In this document: piece after piece, positions 8,731-15,648 of the stretch | Layout: every line of letters starts with the position of its first letter | Position numbering within the stretch: the first letter of the stretch is position 1 | NCBI GenBank assembly: GCA_964530925.1 | Contig: CAZHBZ010000007.1 | Span: forward strand, 1 to 53,315 | DNA: 53,315 bases | Source: LiPW-15 sp964530925 | GTDB lineage: Bacteria > Patescibacteriota > Minisyncoccia > UBA6257 > 2-01-FULL-56-20 | Direction of reading: 5' to 3' | Program-made: the position numbers and the translations under genes | Notes under the pieces: model-generated | The model's database searches: none | What the model was told of the DNA's origin: nothing | The model's input: the letters and a program-made list of their open reading frames with translations, nothing else

Positions 8731-8750
8731 CGGCGCCCTTTCGGGCGCCG
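8731..8750. other. UUUC-loop hairpin without clear U tract
   Basis: Perfect 8-bp stem CGGCGCCC / GGGCGCCG around TTTC. No T run follows on the plus strand; on the minus strand CTTTTCATTT follows. It may end the ppsA transcript or insulate the next promoter, which starts 8 nt later. Confidence 0.5.
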
Positions 8751-8757
8751 CGATTGG

Positions 8758-8786
8758 TTGACGTCGGGCTTCGCTTGGCGTATATT
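8758..8786 (+). promoter_or_regulatory. Promoter of the small HTH gene pair
   Basis: TTGACG (8758-8763) and TATATT (8781-8786) with a 17-nt spacer. Its position inside the longer reading frame that opens at 8754 shows that the true start is the downstream ATG at 8820. Confidence 0.75.
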
Positions 8787-8819
8787 CTGGCCAGAACCAA
8801 GGAAGGGAGGCTCATTGAA

Positions 8820-9020
8820 ATGTCTGGGAAAGAGATTGGAGACAAAGAGTTTGTCGATGCGATAAACTCATGTCTGAAGAATTACTCCGTTGGCGACATT
8901 GCCTCGGCTATCCTAGTTTCTGTTTCGACTGTGCGTAGGTGGGCTAGGGGCGACAATCTTCCTCATCAGGCCATGAGGGAGCCTATCCTCACCGGAATCA
9001 AGCACCTGCTCGTTGGGTGA
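8820..9020 (+). CDS. Small helix-turn-helix DNA-binding protein, 66 aa
   Basis: Probable DNA-binding regulator. The start at 8820 is preferred because a GGGAGG site lies 9 nt before it and a promoter lies between it and the earlier in-frame ATG. The segment NYSVGDIASAILVSVSTVRR is a clear helix-turn-helix (turn around ILVSV, recognition helix STVRRWARG), followed by a short C-terminal helix. This resembles small Cro/XRE- or MerR-like HTH proteins, but I cannot assign a target. It is co-transcribed with the next gene, 14 nt downstream, and the pair ends in a UUCG terminator. Confidence 0.75.
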   Translation: MSGKEIGDKEFVDAINSCLKNYSVGDIASAILVSVSTVRRWARGDNLPHQAMREPILTGIKHLLVG

Positions 9021-9034
9021 AAGGAGGAGCCAAA

Positions 9035-9283
9035 ATGTGCGTGAGAATGGGCCTGCATGGCGTTCCCCTGGATGATGTCACTTTGGATGACATGTCCATG
9101 GAGGAGCGAAGTTTCTGGCTGAGTTTTATGGAGCTCGCGAGCCAAGAGATCGACCGGGCGGAATCCCGGCCCATCAAGCCGTCTTCTGCGCTCCAGGCGA
9201 AGTACGCGAAGGCGGTCAAGGACTATAATGGAAGGATCTACTGCCAAGTGAACGGCCTCGAAAATATTTTCTCTTTCGCGTGA
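9035..9283 (+). CDS. Small acidic hypothetical protein, 82 aa, partner of the HTH gene
   Basis: Not recognised. The start at 9035 (MCVRMGLHGVPLDD) has AAAGGAGG 8 nt upstream, overlapping the end of the HTH gene; the in-frame ATG at 9017 lies before that site and is rejected. The N-terminal half is acidic (DDVTLDDMSMEER), and the middle is helical with a Trp/Phe-rich patch. No signal peptide, membrane segment or metal motif is seen. Being in a two-gene unit with a DNA-binding protein, it could be a binding partner of the regulator, but this is only contextual. Confidence 0.65.
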   Translation: MCVRMGLHGVPLDDVTLDDMSMEERSFWLSFMELASQEIDRAESRPIKPSSALQAKYAKAVKDYNGRIYCQVNGLENIFSFA

Positions 9284-9294
9284 ACGACATACCC

Positions 9295-9317
9295 CCGGGC
9301 TTCGGCCCGGTTTTTTT
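9295..9317 (+). terminator. UUCG-tetraloop intrinsic terminator
   Basis: CCGGGC - TTCG - GCCCGG followed by seven T. An ideal intrinsic terminator for the HTH pair. Confidence 0.93.
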
Positions 9318-9371
9318 ATGTCAATTTAGGGTTTATTTCTTGGTAAAAATCGATTAAGATTTATTAATATA

Positions 9372-10778
9372 ATGTCTGAATATAAGCCCACAATAGGACT
9401 GGAGATCCATGCCGAGCTTAAAACCCGGACCAAGATGTTTTGTGATTCGCCGAATAACCCGGACGAGGCGCATCCTAACGTCAACGTTTGTCCGATTTGT
9501 ATGGGCCACCCCGGGTGTCTGCCGGTTATGAATAAAAAAGCGATAGAGTCGGTTATCCGGGTGGGGCTCGCCTTGGGCGGAAAAATTGCTCCGATAACAA
9601 AATTTGATCGCAAAAATTATTTTTATCCCGATCTGCCAAAGGGATATCAAATTTCCCAATACGACAAGCCGTTGGTTTCCGGGGGGAGCTTGGTCGGTGT
9701 GCGCATTACTCGCGTGCATTTGGAAGAGGACACTGGAACCCTGGGGCACGACAGCGAGGGCAAAAGCTTGGTTGATTTTAATCGCGCGGGCGTTCCGCTC
9801 ATGGAGCTCGTGACCGAGCCGGATATTACTTCTGCCGAACAGGCGGTAGCTTTTGGCAAAGAACTTCAAAGGATTTTACGCTACTTGGGTGTGAGCGACG
9901 CGAATATGGAAAAAGGGGAGATGCGGGTAGAGGTCAATATCTCCATGAATATGGGGACAAAAATAGAGGTGAAGAATATAAACTCTTTTAAAGCCGTAGA
10001 GGGCGCGGTGGCGGCGGAGATAAAACGCCAAACGGAACTTCTTTTGAGGGGAGAGGGAGACAAAATAAAACAAGAAACCCGTGGTTGGGACGACGTTAAA
10101 AAAACCACGTTCAGCCAGCGTTCCAAGGAAAGCGCGCACGAATACAGATATTTTCCCGATCCGGATCTGCCGCCTTTTTCCACCGATCAATTTGAGATAG
10201 AGAAATTGCGCGCGGAACTCCCGGAGTTGCCGCAGGCTAAACGGGAGAGATTTGGGTTGGAATACGGACTTACTGAATCTCAGGTAGATCTTTTGGTCGA
10301 CGAAGAAGCTCTCGCCAATTACTACGAAGAAGCGGTTTCGGAACTCAAAGAGAAGGTGGATGGCGCCGACGCGGGCTTGCTCTATAACTATTTAACGAGC
10401 GACTTGAAAGGCCTCATGAAAGAAGACGGCGTGTCTATCGCGGAATGCAAAGTTGTCCCCGAACACTTGGCGCATCTGGTATCTCTTATCCAAGGCGAGA
10501 AGATAACCAGCCGACAGGCCAAGGAGATGCTCGCCGAAATGTTTAAAACCGGAGCGGATGTAGAGGAATTGGCGGCCAAGAACGAAAGTATTGGCGGAGA
10601 CGTTTTGGAAAAAGCCGCGAAGGAGGCCATTGCCGAGAATCCGAACGCGGTGGCCGACTATAAAAAAGGAAAAGAAGCCAGCCTCCAATTTCTGGTTGGC
10701 CAAGTGATGAAGAAGACCAAGGGCGCCGCGAAACCGGCGGAACTTCAACCGCTTCTTAAGGAGCTTTTGGAAAAATAA
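9372..10778 (+). CDS. gatB: Aspartyl/glutamyl-tRNA(Asn/Gln) amidotransferase subunit B
   Basis: Subunit of the GatCAB complex that phosphorylates and amidates Glu-tRNA(Gln) or Asp-tRNA(Asn). The 468-residue protein starts with the family signature YKPTIGLEIHAELKTRTKMF, has the zinc-site-like cysteines of NVNVCPICMGHPGCLP, the LPKGYQISQYDKP motif and the RAGVPLMELVTEPD core, and a C-terminal YqeY-like tail (QFLVGQVMKKTKGAAKP) that contacts tRNA. gatA and gatC are not in the window, so the subunits are encoded apart. No Shine-Dalgarno site is seen; the upstream is AT-rich and could hold a -10 element close to the ATG. Confidence 0.96.
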   Translation: MSEYKPTIGLEIHAELKTRTKMFCDSPNNPDEAHPNVNVCPICMGHPGCLPVMNKKAIESVIRVGLALGGKIAPITKFDRKNYFYPDLPKGYQISQYDKPLVSGGSLVGVRITRVHLEEDTGTLGHDSEGKSLVDFNRAGVPLMELVTEPDITSAEQAVAFGKELQRILRYLGVSDANMEKGEMRVEVNISMNMGTKIEVKNINSFKAVEGAVAAEIKRQTELLLRGEGDKIKQETRGWDDVKKTTFSQRSKESAHEYRYFPDPDLPPFSTDQFEIEKLRAELPELPQAKRERFGLEYGLTESQVDLLVDEEALANYYEEAVSELKEKVDGADAGLLYNYLTSDLKGLMKEDGVSIAECKVVPEHLAHLVSLIQGEKITSRQAKEMLAEMFKTGADVEELAAKNESIGGDVLEKAAKEAIAENPNAVADYKKGKEASLQFLVGQVMKKTKGAAKPAELQPLLKELLEK

Positions 10779-10876
10779 AGATAATAGCTAATTTTTTATC
10801 GATATTCGCGCCCTTTGGCGTATAGCATATATGCTATACGCCAAGAAAGCGTTGGAACGCGTTTAAGTGTGAATCC

Positions 10877-11827
10877 CTAGGCCAGAAAGCGGCGCAAGAG
10901 CGAGGCCGCTTCTTTTTTATTTTTCACCCAGTGAATGTTTTTGTCTTTTTTAAACCAAGTGTTTTGCCTTTTGGCGAACTTAAATATCTCCCGGGAAAGT
11001 TCCTCTTCCATTTTCTTTTTGGTGAGCATCCCGCGTAAGTACCTTGAAACATAACGATACTCCAATCCCAATGCTTCCATCCGTTTAAAGCTCAAACCGT
11101 TTTCGTGAAGGCGGGTGACTTCTTTTATAAGGCCGAGTTTCAAACGTTTCTTGAGCCGCAGATCAATTCTTTTTTTAAGCGTTTCAAGAGGGAAGTTTAA
11201 ACCCATTTTTAAAGCGCTATATTCTTCTTCCCGGTTTCTCGCCGGAGACTTGCCGATGGCTTTGGCAATTTCTATCGCGCGGATAAGGCGGTGCGTATTT
11301 TTGGCATCAATGTTTCTGGCGCGCCCCGGGTCCATTTTTTTGAGGAGCAAAAACAATTCTGCGGCAGATTTCTTTAGAAGTTTTTTACGTAGCGCGGCAT
11401 TCGGCGGAACAGGAGCGAGACTTTGCTTCTCGAGCGCTGCGGCGATATAGAAGCCTGTGCCTCCGCAGACAATCGGGAGCTTTCCCCTTTTAATTATCTT
11501 TTTGACCGCAATCTTTGCGAGGTGGGCATAATCGGAAGCGGTAAAGACGCGGTTTGCGGAAGCGACATCCAATAGGTAGTGGGGGATGCCACGATACAAA
11601 TAGTTGGTAGTTTGTCGTGAGTAGTTAGTAGAAAAACGCGAAGAACGCACCCGGTCGCGGGAGACTTTGCCGGTCCCCAGGTCAAGACCCTTATAAACCT
11701 GACGGGAATCCGCAGAAATTATTTCTCCATTGAATTGCTTAGCCAAATCCACGGCAAAATCGGATTTGCCCGTAGACGTAGGGCCAAGAATGACCAGTAT
11801 TTTCGGGATTTTCGAACCTATTGACAT
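10877..11827 (-). CDS. miaA: tRNA dimethylallyltransferase
   Basis: Transfers a dimethylallyl group to A37 of tRNAs reading UNN codons. The start at 11827 (MSIGSKIPKILVILG) is chosen because a TATACA hexamer ends exactly 6 nt upstream; the ATG at 11881 precedes this promoter. Visible are the P-loop GPTSTGKSD, the substrate loop ISADSRQVYKGLDLGTGK, and VCGGTGFYIAA. Between GTGKVSRD and GIPHYLLD there are about 20 extra residues (SSRFSTNYSRQTTNYLYR) encoded by a dispersed repeat (11601-11636). Its start codon overlaps the -35 box of the divergent gene at 11911. Confidence 0.93.
   Translation of the reverse strand: MSIGSKIPKILVILGPTSTGKSDFAVDLAKQFNGEIISADSRQVYKGLDLGTGKVSRDRVRSSRFSTNYSRQTTNYLYRGIPHYLLDVASANRVFTASDYAHLAKIAVKKIIKRGKLPIVCGGTGFYIAAALEKQSLAPVPPNAALRKKLLKKSAAELFLLLKKMDPGRARNIDAKNTHRLIRAIEIAKAIGKSPARNREEEYSALKMGLNFPLETLKKRIDLRLKKRLKLGLIKEVTRLHENGLSFKRMEALGLEYRYVSRYLRGMLTKKKMEEELSREIFKFAKRQNTWFKKDKNIHWVKNKKEAASLLRRFLA
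11601..11636 (+). repeat. Dispersed TAGTTGGTAGTT-type repeat, copy 2 (in-frame inside miaA)
   Basis: Same unit as 2531-2566, 31 of 36 identical, here lying within the miaA reading frame on the opposite coding strand. It encodes an insert rich in Ser, Thr, Asn and Tyr. Confidence 0.7.
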
Positions 11828-11848
11828 TTTATATGTATATGATACAAT
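11821..11848 (+). promoter_or_regulatory. Promoter overlapping the miaA start codon
   Basis: TTGACA (11821-11826) and TACAAT (11843-11848), spacer 16 nt. The -35 box includes two bases of the divergent miaA start codon, so the two promoters should interfere. Confidence 0.8.
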
Positions 11849-11910
11849 GTACCTCAAGATCTTCGGATCTGCAACCTGCACGAAAACAGAGAAAAGAAAG
11901 GGGGTCCAAA

Positions 11911-12270
11911 ATGGACTTCACGAACATCGGCCTCTCGCTCCTCATCACCGCGCTCCTCGTTCTCTTCATCGCGAGCGTCATGCACGCGGCGAAGAAGCTC
12001 GCCGGCTCCGCCCAGAAGTCGGCGGAGAAGTCGGTCGCGGAGGAGATCTTCCGCGTCCCCAACGGGCGAGCGGAGTACCGCAATCTCGTGGGTCGCACCG
12101 TCCGCTACCGGAAGAGCCGTAAGGCTCTCCGGCGCGGAGCCAAGGAGTTCGGCAAGGCCGAGCTCGTCGGCTCCGGGTGGCGATACCGGGGAGGCCGGCT
12201 CTGCCTCGTCGCGAAGCTCAAGAACGAGGTCGGAACCATCCTCTACAGGTACAACTTCGAGGTCGCCTGA
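11911..12270 (+). CDS. Single-pass membrane protein of unknown function, 119 aa
   Basis: Not recognised. The start at 11911 is set by AAAGGGGG 8 nt upstream and by the promoter at 11821-11848, which excludes the longer frame from 11821. Residues 5-25 (IGLSLLITALLVLFIASVMH) form one membrane helix, followed by a short Lys/Ala/Ser-rich helical stretch and a basic, beta-rich domain (RAEYRNLVGRTVRYRKSRKA, then GSGWRYRGGRLCLVAKLKN). Codons are strongly G/C-ending. Stand-alone unit with its own terminator, matching the other lineage-specific cassettes. Confidence 0.7.
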   Translation: MDFTNIGLSLLITALLVLFIASVMHAAKKLAGSAQKSAEKSVAEEIFRVPNGRAEYRNLVGRTVRYRKSRKALRRGAKEFGKAELVGSGWRYRGGRLCLVAKLKNEVGTILYRYNFEVA

Positions 12271-12300
12271 ATCCCCACTGCTCTTTAGCTTCTAGCTGCA

Positions 12301-12340
12301 CCCCGTCCTATACGCATTTGCGTCGGACGGGGCTTTTTTA
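12301..12340 (+). terminator. Intrinsic terminator
   Basis: CCCCGTCC (12301-12308) pairs with GGACGGGG (12325-12332); the inner TACGCA/TGCGT arms extend the stem. A T6 tract follows. Confidence 0.88.
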
Positions 12341-12361
12341 TTCAAAAAAAACAAAACACGC

Positions 12362-12389
12362 TTGACTTTATATACTTTTGTGATATACT
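12362..12389 (+). promoter_or_regulatory. Promoter of the two small membrane genes
   Basis: TTGACT (12362-12367) and TATACT (12384-12389), spacer 16 nt, leader about 30 nt containing AGAAGGAG. Confidence 0.8.
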
Positions 12390-12425
12390 GAGCGGAGCTC
12401 GAAATAAAACCCAGAAGGAGAAAGA

Positions 12426-12644
12426 ATGAGTACCGGAAAGTTTTTCATGGCTCTCGTCATCGCCGTCATGCTCGGAATGACCATCGGTATTCTGGACATG
12501 CTCAATGTCTCGGCAGCCGCCCACGGCGGAATCCTCGTGGTCCCGCACTGGGTTGTCAAAGTCGGCGGCGTTCTTTTCATGCTCGCGATGATGACGCTTG
12601 TTCCCGCACTTCGCCTCGTAAGGGAAAGTGAGGGGGTTCGATGA
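12426..12644 (+). CDS. Small two-helix membrane protein, 72 aa
   Basis: Unknown function. Two hydrophobic helices, about residues 5-25 (FFMALVIAVMLGMTIGIL) and 40-62 (WVVKVGGVLFMLAMMTLVP), joined by a short loop with AAAHGG; the C-terminus is charged. The ATG follows AGAAGGAG by 7 nt. The stop overlaps the start of the next tiny gene (ATGA), so the two are translationally coupled and may form a hetero-oligomeric membrane peptide pair. Nothing suggests a toxin immunity pair beyond the size and layout. Confidence 0.7.
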   Translation: MSTGKFFMALVIAVMLGMTIGILDMLNVSAAAHGGILVVPHWVVKVGGVLFMLAMMTLVPALRLVRESEGVR

Positions 12645-12763
12645 AGTTCAAGAGGATAATCTCCTATATCGTCCCCGCGCTCCTCGTTCCGGTCGGGTAT
12701 CTCTTCCTGGTTTTTACCCGGGATGGATTCCGGTCGGGGCATCTCACCGTCGAATCCGAGTAA
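12641..12763 (+). CDS. 40-aa single-helix membrane peptide
   Basis: Small ORF of 40 codons starting with ATG at 12641 inside the ATGA overlap with the preceding gene. It encodes a basic N-terminus (MKFKR), one hydrophobic segment (IISYIVPALLVPVGYLFLVF) and a polar tail (TRDGFRSGHLTVESE). An AGGGGG-like site lies 6 nt upstream. Coding is supported by the coupling, the shared promoter and terminator and the clean amphipathic layout, not by homology. Confidence 0.6.
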   Translation: MKFKRIISYIVPALLVPVGYLFLVFTRDGFRSGHLTVESE

Positions 12764-12776
12764 CGGTTCGACAAAA

Positions 12777-12799
12777 AGCCCCCGGTGTTCCCGGGGGCT
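12777..12799 (-). terminator. Terminator between convergent units (thrS side)
   Basis: AGCCCCCGG / CCGGGGGCT, 9 bp with a 5-nt loop. On the minus strand TTTTTGT follows, so it ends thrS; it probably also stops the small membrane genes from the other side. Confidence 0.85.
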
Positions 12800-12808
12800 A
12801 AAACTTTA

Positions 12809-14557
12809 TTAAATAGTTTTTCCGGCGACTTCTTTCACCATCTTTTCCGCAATTTCTTTAAGAGGCAGAGTTCCTTCCTGCCCGCGCCTGTAGTGACGGA
12901 CATTTACTTCGCCCGCGGATTCCTCTTTTTCTCCGACAACCAACACATAGGGGATCTTTTGCATCTCCGCGATTCGAACGCGCTTGCCCAAGGTCTCATC
13001 TGCCGCGTGAAGTTCCGCGCGAATGCCTGCCTCTGTCAAGCTGTTCATAACTTTCTCCGCATATTTGGAAAACTTTTCGCTTACAGGGATTATTGCCGCT
13101 TGAACCGGCGCGAGCCACAGAGGGAATGCTCCCGCGAAGTGCTCTATCGCGATCGACAGGAATCGTTCTATGGAGCCCATTATCGCCGCGTGAATCATAA
13201 CTATTCTTTCCGGTTGGCCGCTTTCGTTCGTGCAGGTCAGGTCGAACCTTTCCGGCATGTTCATGTCGAGCTGTATTGTCGCCACTTGCCACTCTCGTCC
13301 CAGAGAATCCTTGGCCATGAAATCCAATTTTGGGCCATAGAATGCGGCTTCGCCCAAGCCCTCGAACCAATCCACTTTCTTTTCGGTCACGATATCTCGC
13401 AGAATTCCTTCGGCCACAGCCCAGTTTTCTTTATTACCTAAATATTTTTCGGGATTCTCGGGGTCGTGGATGGAGAGGCGGACGCGAAGATCAAATCCGA
13501 ATTTCGGATAAAATTCATGGATAATATCCCAAATTTTTAAAAATTCCTCTTTGGCTTGGCTCATCCGGCAGAACACGTGGGCGTCGTCCTGGGCGAAAGC
13601 GCGAACGCGGGAAAGTCCTGAAAGTTCCCCGGTCTGTTCGTCCCGATAGCAGGTGGTGGTATTAGCGTAGCGTTGCGGGAGCTCCCGATAACTCCAGGGC
13701 TTCCGGGCATATATTTGGGTGTGATGCGGACAGTTCATCGGTTTCATCGCGAATTGATGACCTTCGCGCGTGGTTATCCTAAAAAGATCATCCTTATATT
13801 TTTCCCAGTGGCCGCTTTTCTCGTAGAGATCTTTTTTGGTGATGTGCGGGATTTCTACTTTTTCGTAGCCGCGCTTTTCCCGTAGTTCCCAAACGAAATT
13901 ATCCAGGAGGTTTCTCATCAAGGTTCCTTTTGGAGTCCAGAGCGGAAGTCCCGGGCCGACGAGTTCGGAAAACACGAAAATATCCAATTCGGGGCCAAGT
14001 TTTTTATGGTCGCGCTTTTTCGCCTCCTCCATCATCTTAAGATACGCGTCCAAATCGCCTTTAGAAGAAAATGCCAAGCCGTAAATGCGTTGGAGCATTT
14101 GGTTTTTTTCATCGCCCCTCCAATACGCGCCGGCTATCTTGTCGAGTTTAAATGCGTCCGCGTTTATCAGGGAAGTGTTATCTACGTGGCCGCCACGGCA
14201 AAGGTCCAAAAATACATCACCGGTTTTGTAGATTGTCAGTTTTTTACCTTCATCGGCGAACTCTTCTATTAATTCCAATTTGAACGGCTGGTCTTTAAAT
14301 ATTTTTTTGGCCTCAGCCTTTGTGACTTCTTCTCCGGAAAATGCCAATTTTCCGCCAATCATCTTTTTCATATCCTTCTCGAAATCTTTAAGATCCTCCG
14401 GGGCGAGAGAGCGGGGGAGCAGGAAGTCATAGTAAAATCCGTTCTCGATGACTGGGCCGATGGCGAGTTTCGCGTCCGGAAATTTCTTTAAAACCGCGGC
14501 GGCCAAAAGGTGAGCTAAAGAGTGTCTGATACCATCCAACTTTTTTTCGTTATCCAT
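12809..14557 (-). CDS. thrS: Threonyl-tRNA synthetase lacking the TGS domain
   Basis: Charges tRNA(Thr). The 582-residue protein begins directly with the editing domain (RHSLAHLLA, His12 and His16; DLCRGGHVDN near 120) and lacks the N-terminal TGS domain of the usual ~640-residue enzyme. Class II motifs follow: TPKGTLMRNLL, the zinc/catalytic Cys in MKPMNCPHHTQIY, motif 2 RDEQTGELSGLSRVRAF, then the catalytic IHAAIMGSIERFL and the C-terminal anticodon-binding domain. It is preceded by a T-box riboswitch (14560-14755) that matches threonine, so expression should rise when uncharged tRNA(Thr) builds up. Confidence 0.96.
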   Translation of the reverse strand: MDNEKKLDGIRHSLAHLLAAAVLKKFPDAKLAIGPVIENGFYYDFLLPRSLAPEDLKDFEKDMKKMIGGKLAFSGEEVTKAEAKKIFKDQPFKLELIEEFADEGKKLTIYKTGDVFLDLCRGGHVDNTSLINADAFKLDKIAGAYWRGDEKNQMLQRIYGLAFSSKGDLDAYLKMMEEAKKRDHKKLGPELDIFVFSELVGPGLPLWTPKGTLMRNLLDNFVWELREKRGYEKVEIPHITKKDLYEKSGHWEKYKDDLFRITTREGHQFAMKPMNCPHHTQIYARKPWSYRELPQRYANTTTCYRDEQTGELSGLSRVRAFAQDDAHVFCRMSQAKEEFLKIWDIIHEFYPKFGFDLRVRLSIHDPENPEKYLGNKENWAVAEGILRDIVTEKKVDWFEGLGEAAFYGPKLDFMAKDSLGREWQVATIQLDMNMPERFDLTCTNESGQPERIVMIHAAIMGSIERFLSIAIEHFAGAFPLWLAPVQAAIIPVSEKFSKYAEKVMNSLTEAGIRAELHAADETLGKRVRIAEMQKIPYVLVVGEKEESAGEVNVRHYRRGQEGTLPLKEIAEKMVKEVAGKTI

Positions 14558-14559
14558 TT

Positions 14560-14755
14560 TACTTTTTTATTGGTTAATAAAAATCGCCCCGACAAAAAAC
14601 GATTTCTCATTTCCTGTCGGGGCGAGTCTTCGGAACTAATTTTGTTCCTTGTCGCGGTTCCACCCGGCTTTGGCCTCTTTTGTTTCGGATTAGCCTCTTG
14701 GGTCCCGCCGACCTGGCGAGATTGCGGCTGGTAGTCCGCAACAATTTCCGTTCCA
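14560..14755 (-). ncRNA. T-box riboswitch controlling thrS, ultrashort Stem I
   Basis: The minus-strand leader contains the T-box core GGGTGGAACCGCG (14653-14665). Its GGG and GCG flanks can pair with CGCCCC (14619-14624), leaving the 7-nt bulge TGGAACC; TGGA pairs with a tRNA 3' end UCCA, i.e. discriminator U, as common for tRNA(Thr). The same CGCCCC bases are the 5' arm base of the downstream terminator (CGCCCCGACA/TGTCGGGGCG, 14585-14624) followed by ATTTTTA, so the folds exclude each other. Near the 5' end a hairpin TTGCGG/CCGCAA (14722-14741) has loop ACTACCAG with the Thr codon ACC (14730-14732) followed by A. A further CGCC/GGCG hairpin lies between. Confidence 0.93.
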
Positions 14756-14759
14756 TTCA

Positions 14760-14787
14760 AGTATAATTCCTGGCCCTAAAAGCGCAA
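14760..14787 (-). promoter_or_regulatory. Promoter of the thrS T-box leader
   Basis: On the minus strand TTGCGC (14782-14787) and TATACT (14760-14765), spacer 16 nt, placing the transcript start about 12 nt before the specifier hairpin. Confidence 0.7.
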
Positions 14788-14805
14788 GTTTTTTAAAAAG
14801 CAAAA

Positions 14806-14833
14806 GCCCGGATAGTCCATGAACTATCCGGGC
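14806..14833 (-). terminator. Terminator of the 216-aa gene
   Basis: Perfect 11-bp stem GCCCGGATAGT / ACTATCCGGGC with a 6-nt loop; CTTTTGCTTTTT follows on the minus strand. It insulates the thrS leader promoter, which lies just downstream. Confidence 0.9.
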
Positions 14834-14839
14834 GAGGTT

Positions 14840-15490
14840 TCATTTCCTAGCGGATTTCAAGAGGTCGTCCGCGTAGGCTGAGAGCTTGAAGTGTGTTACC
14901 AAGTCACCGGCTTCATCCGTGATCGGCGCACGGGTAACCAGGGTAAGCGTCCGCATGCGGTGCAGTATCCGCGCCAGATTTTCGCTCGAATTCTCGGGTG
15001 AATCAGCGTTGAATTTCTCCTTCAGCTTTTCCATGGGGAGCCAGTCATTCGCGTTGCGAAGAATGTCCAGAATCTTTTTCACGGATTCCGAACTTGCGCC
15101 GGAAAGCAACTGCGCGACCCGTTCCTTGGTCGGGGCATCGTGGAACTCCGAAAGGTCCAAGAAAAGGATGTCGAGGCTCACGCTTGTGCGGACGATCGGG
15201 GGCAGATCCTGTTCCAGGGTCAATCCGGGATTTGTGCGTACGAGCTTGAACAGAAATTCCTGAATCGCATCTACCTTGTCCAGCTGCCTGTCATTTACCC
15301 AAAGAAGAACTTTGCCCCTCAAGAGGTTGGTGATCTTTTCGAGCGATTCGGTCCTTTCCGGGCTTTCGTCGCCATTTTTGATCGCGTCCAGATCCATCTT
15401 CAGTGCATTGCCGAAAGACTCCGGAGACTCCGTGTTGGCGGATCCGCTGAGTAGGTAATCCCAGCCGAGACCTTCCTTTGCTTCACTCAC
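14840..15490 (-). CDS. Hypothetical protein with possible C-terminal winged-helix fold, 216 aa
   Basis: Family not recognised. The GTG start at 15490 has AAAGGAG 7 nt upstream. The N-terminal 55 residues are polar and probably disordered; the middle is helical (VNDRQLDKVDAIQEFLFKLV). The C-terminal third (ILDILRNANDWLPMEKLKEK, then ENLARILHRMRTLTLVTRAP) looks like a winged helix with a helix pair and a hairpin, but DNA binding is not proven. Own promoter (15524-15551) and terminator; one of the Shine-Dalgarno-led single-gene units of this window. Confidence 0.65.
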   Translation of the reverse strand: MSEAKEGLGWDYLLSGSANTESPESFGNALKMDLDAIKNGDESPERTESLEKITNLLRGKVLLWVNDRQLDKVDAIQEFLFKLVRTNPGLTLEQDLPPIVRTSVSLDILFLDLSEFHDAPTKERVAQLLSGASSESVKKILDILRNANDWLPMEKLKEKFNADSPENSSENLARILHRMRTLTLVTRAPITDEAGDLVTHFKLSAYADDLLKSARK

Positions 15491-15523
15491 TCGCCTCTCC
15501 TTTTCAATTTGAAAACTATCTGG

Positions 15524-15551
15524 ATTCTATACCCGGATCGGATTTAGTCAA
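15524..15551 (-). promoter_or_regulatory. Promoter of the 216-aa gene
   Basis: Minus-strand TTGACT (15546-15551) and TAGAAT (15524-15529), spacer 16 nt. Confidence 0.75.
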
Positions 15552-15584
15552 TTTATTGAAATCTTGCCACTACTGGGATGCAAC

Positions 15585-15613
15585 TTGCCCCGAACCGGCC
15601 CGGGAAATAGAAT
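15585..15613 (+). promoter_or_regulatory. Promoter of tdk
   Basis: TTGCCC (15585-15590) and TAGAAT (15608-15613), spacer 17 nt; divergent to the promoter at 15524-15551. Confidence 0.65.
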
Positions 15614-15648
15614 GAAAGAAGCAACTTTGGCTAATGGAGGAGGCTCAA

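Noticed and set aside
8731..8750. Terminator of ppsA
   Set aside because: Strong stem but no U tract on the plus strand; listed only as a hairpin.
12785..13441. 218-aa plus-strand frame antisense to thrS
   Set aside because: Shadow frame of a well-conserved synthetase.
14515..14760. 81-aa minus-strand frame upstream of thrS
   Set aside because: It coincides with the T-box leader, whose pairing explains the sequence better than coding.
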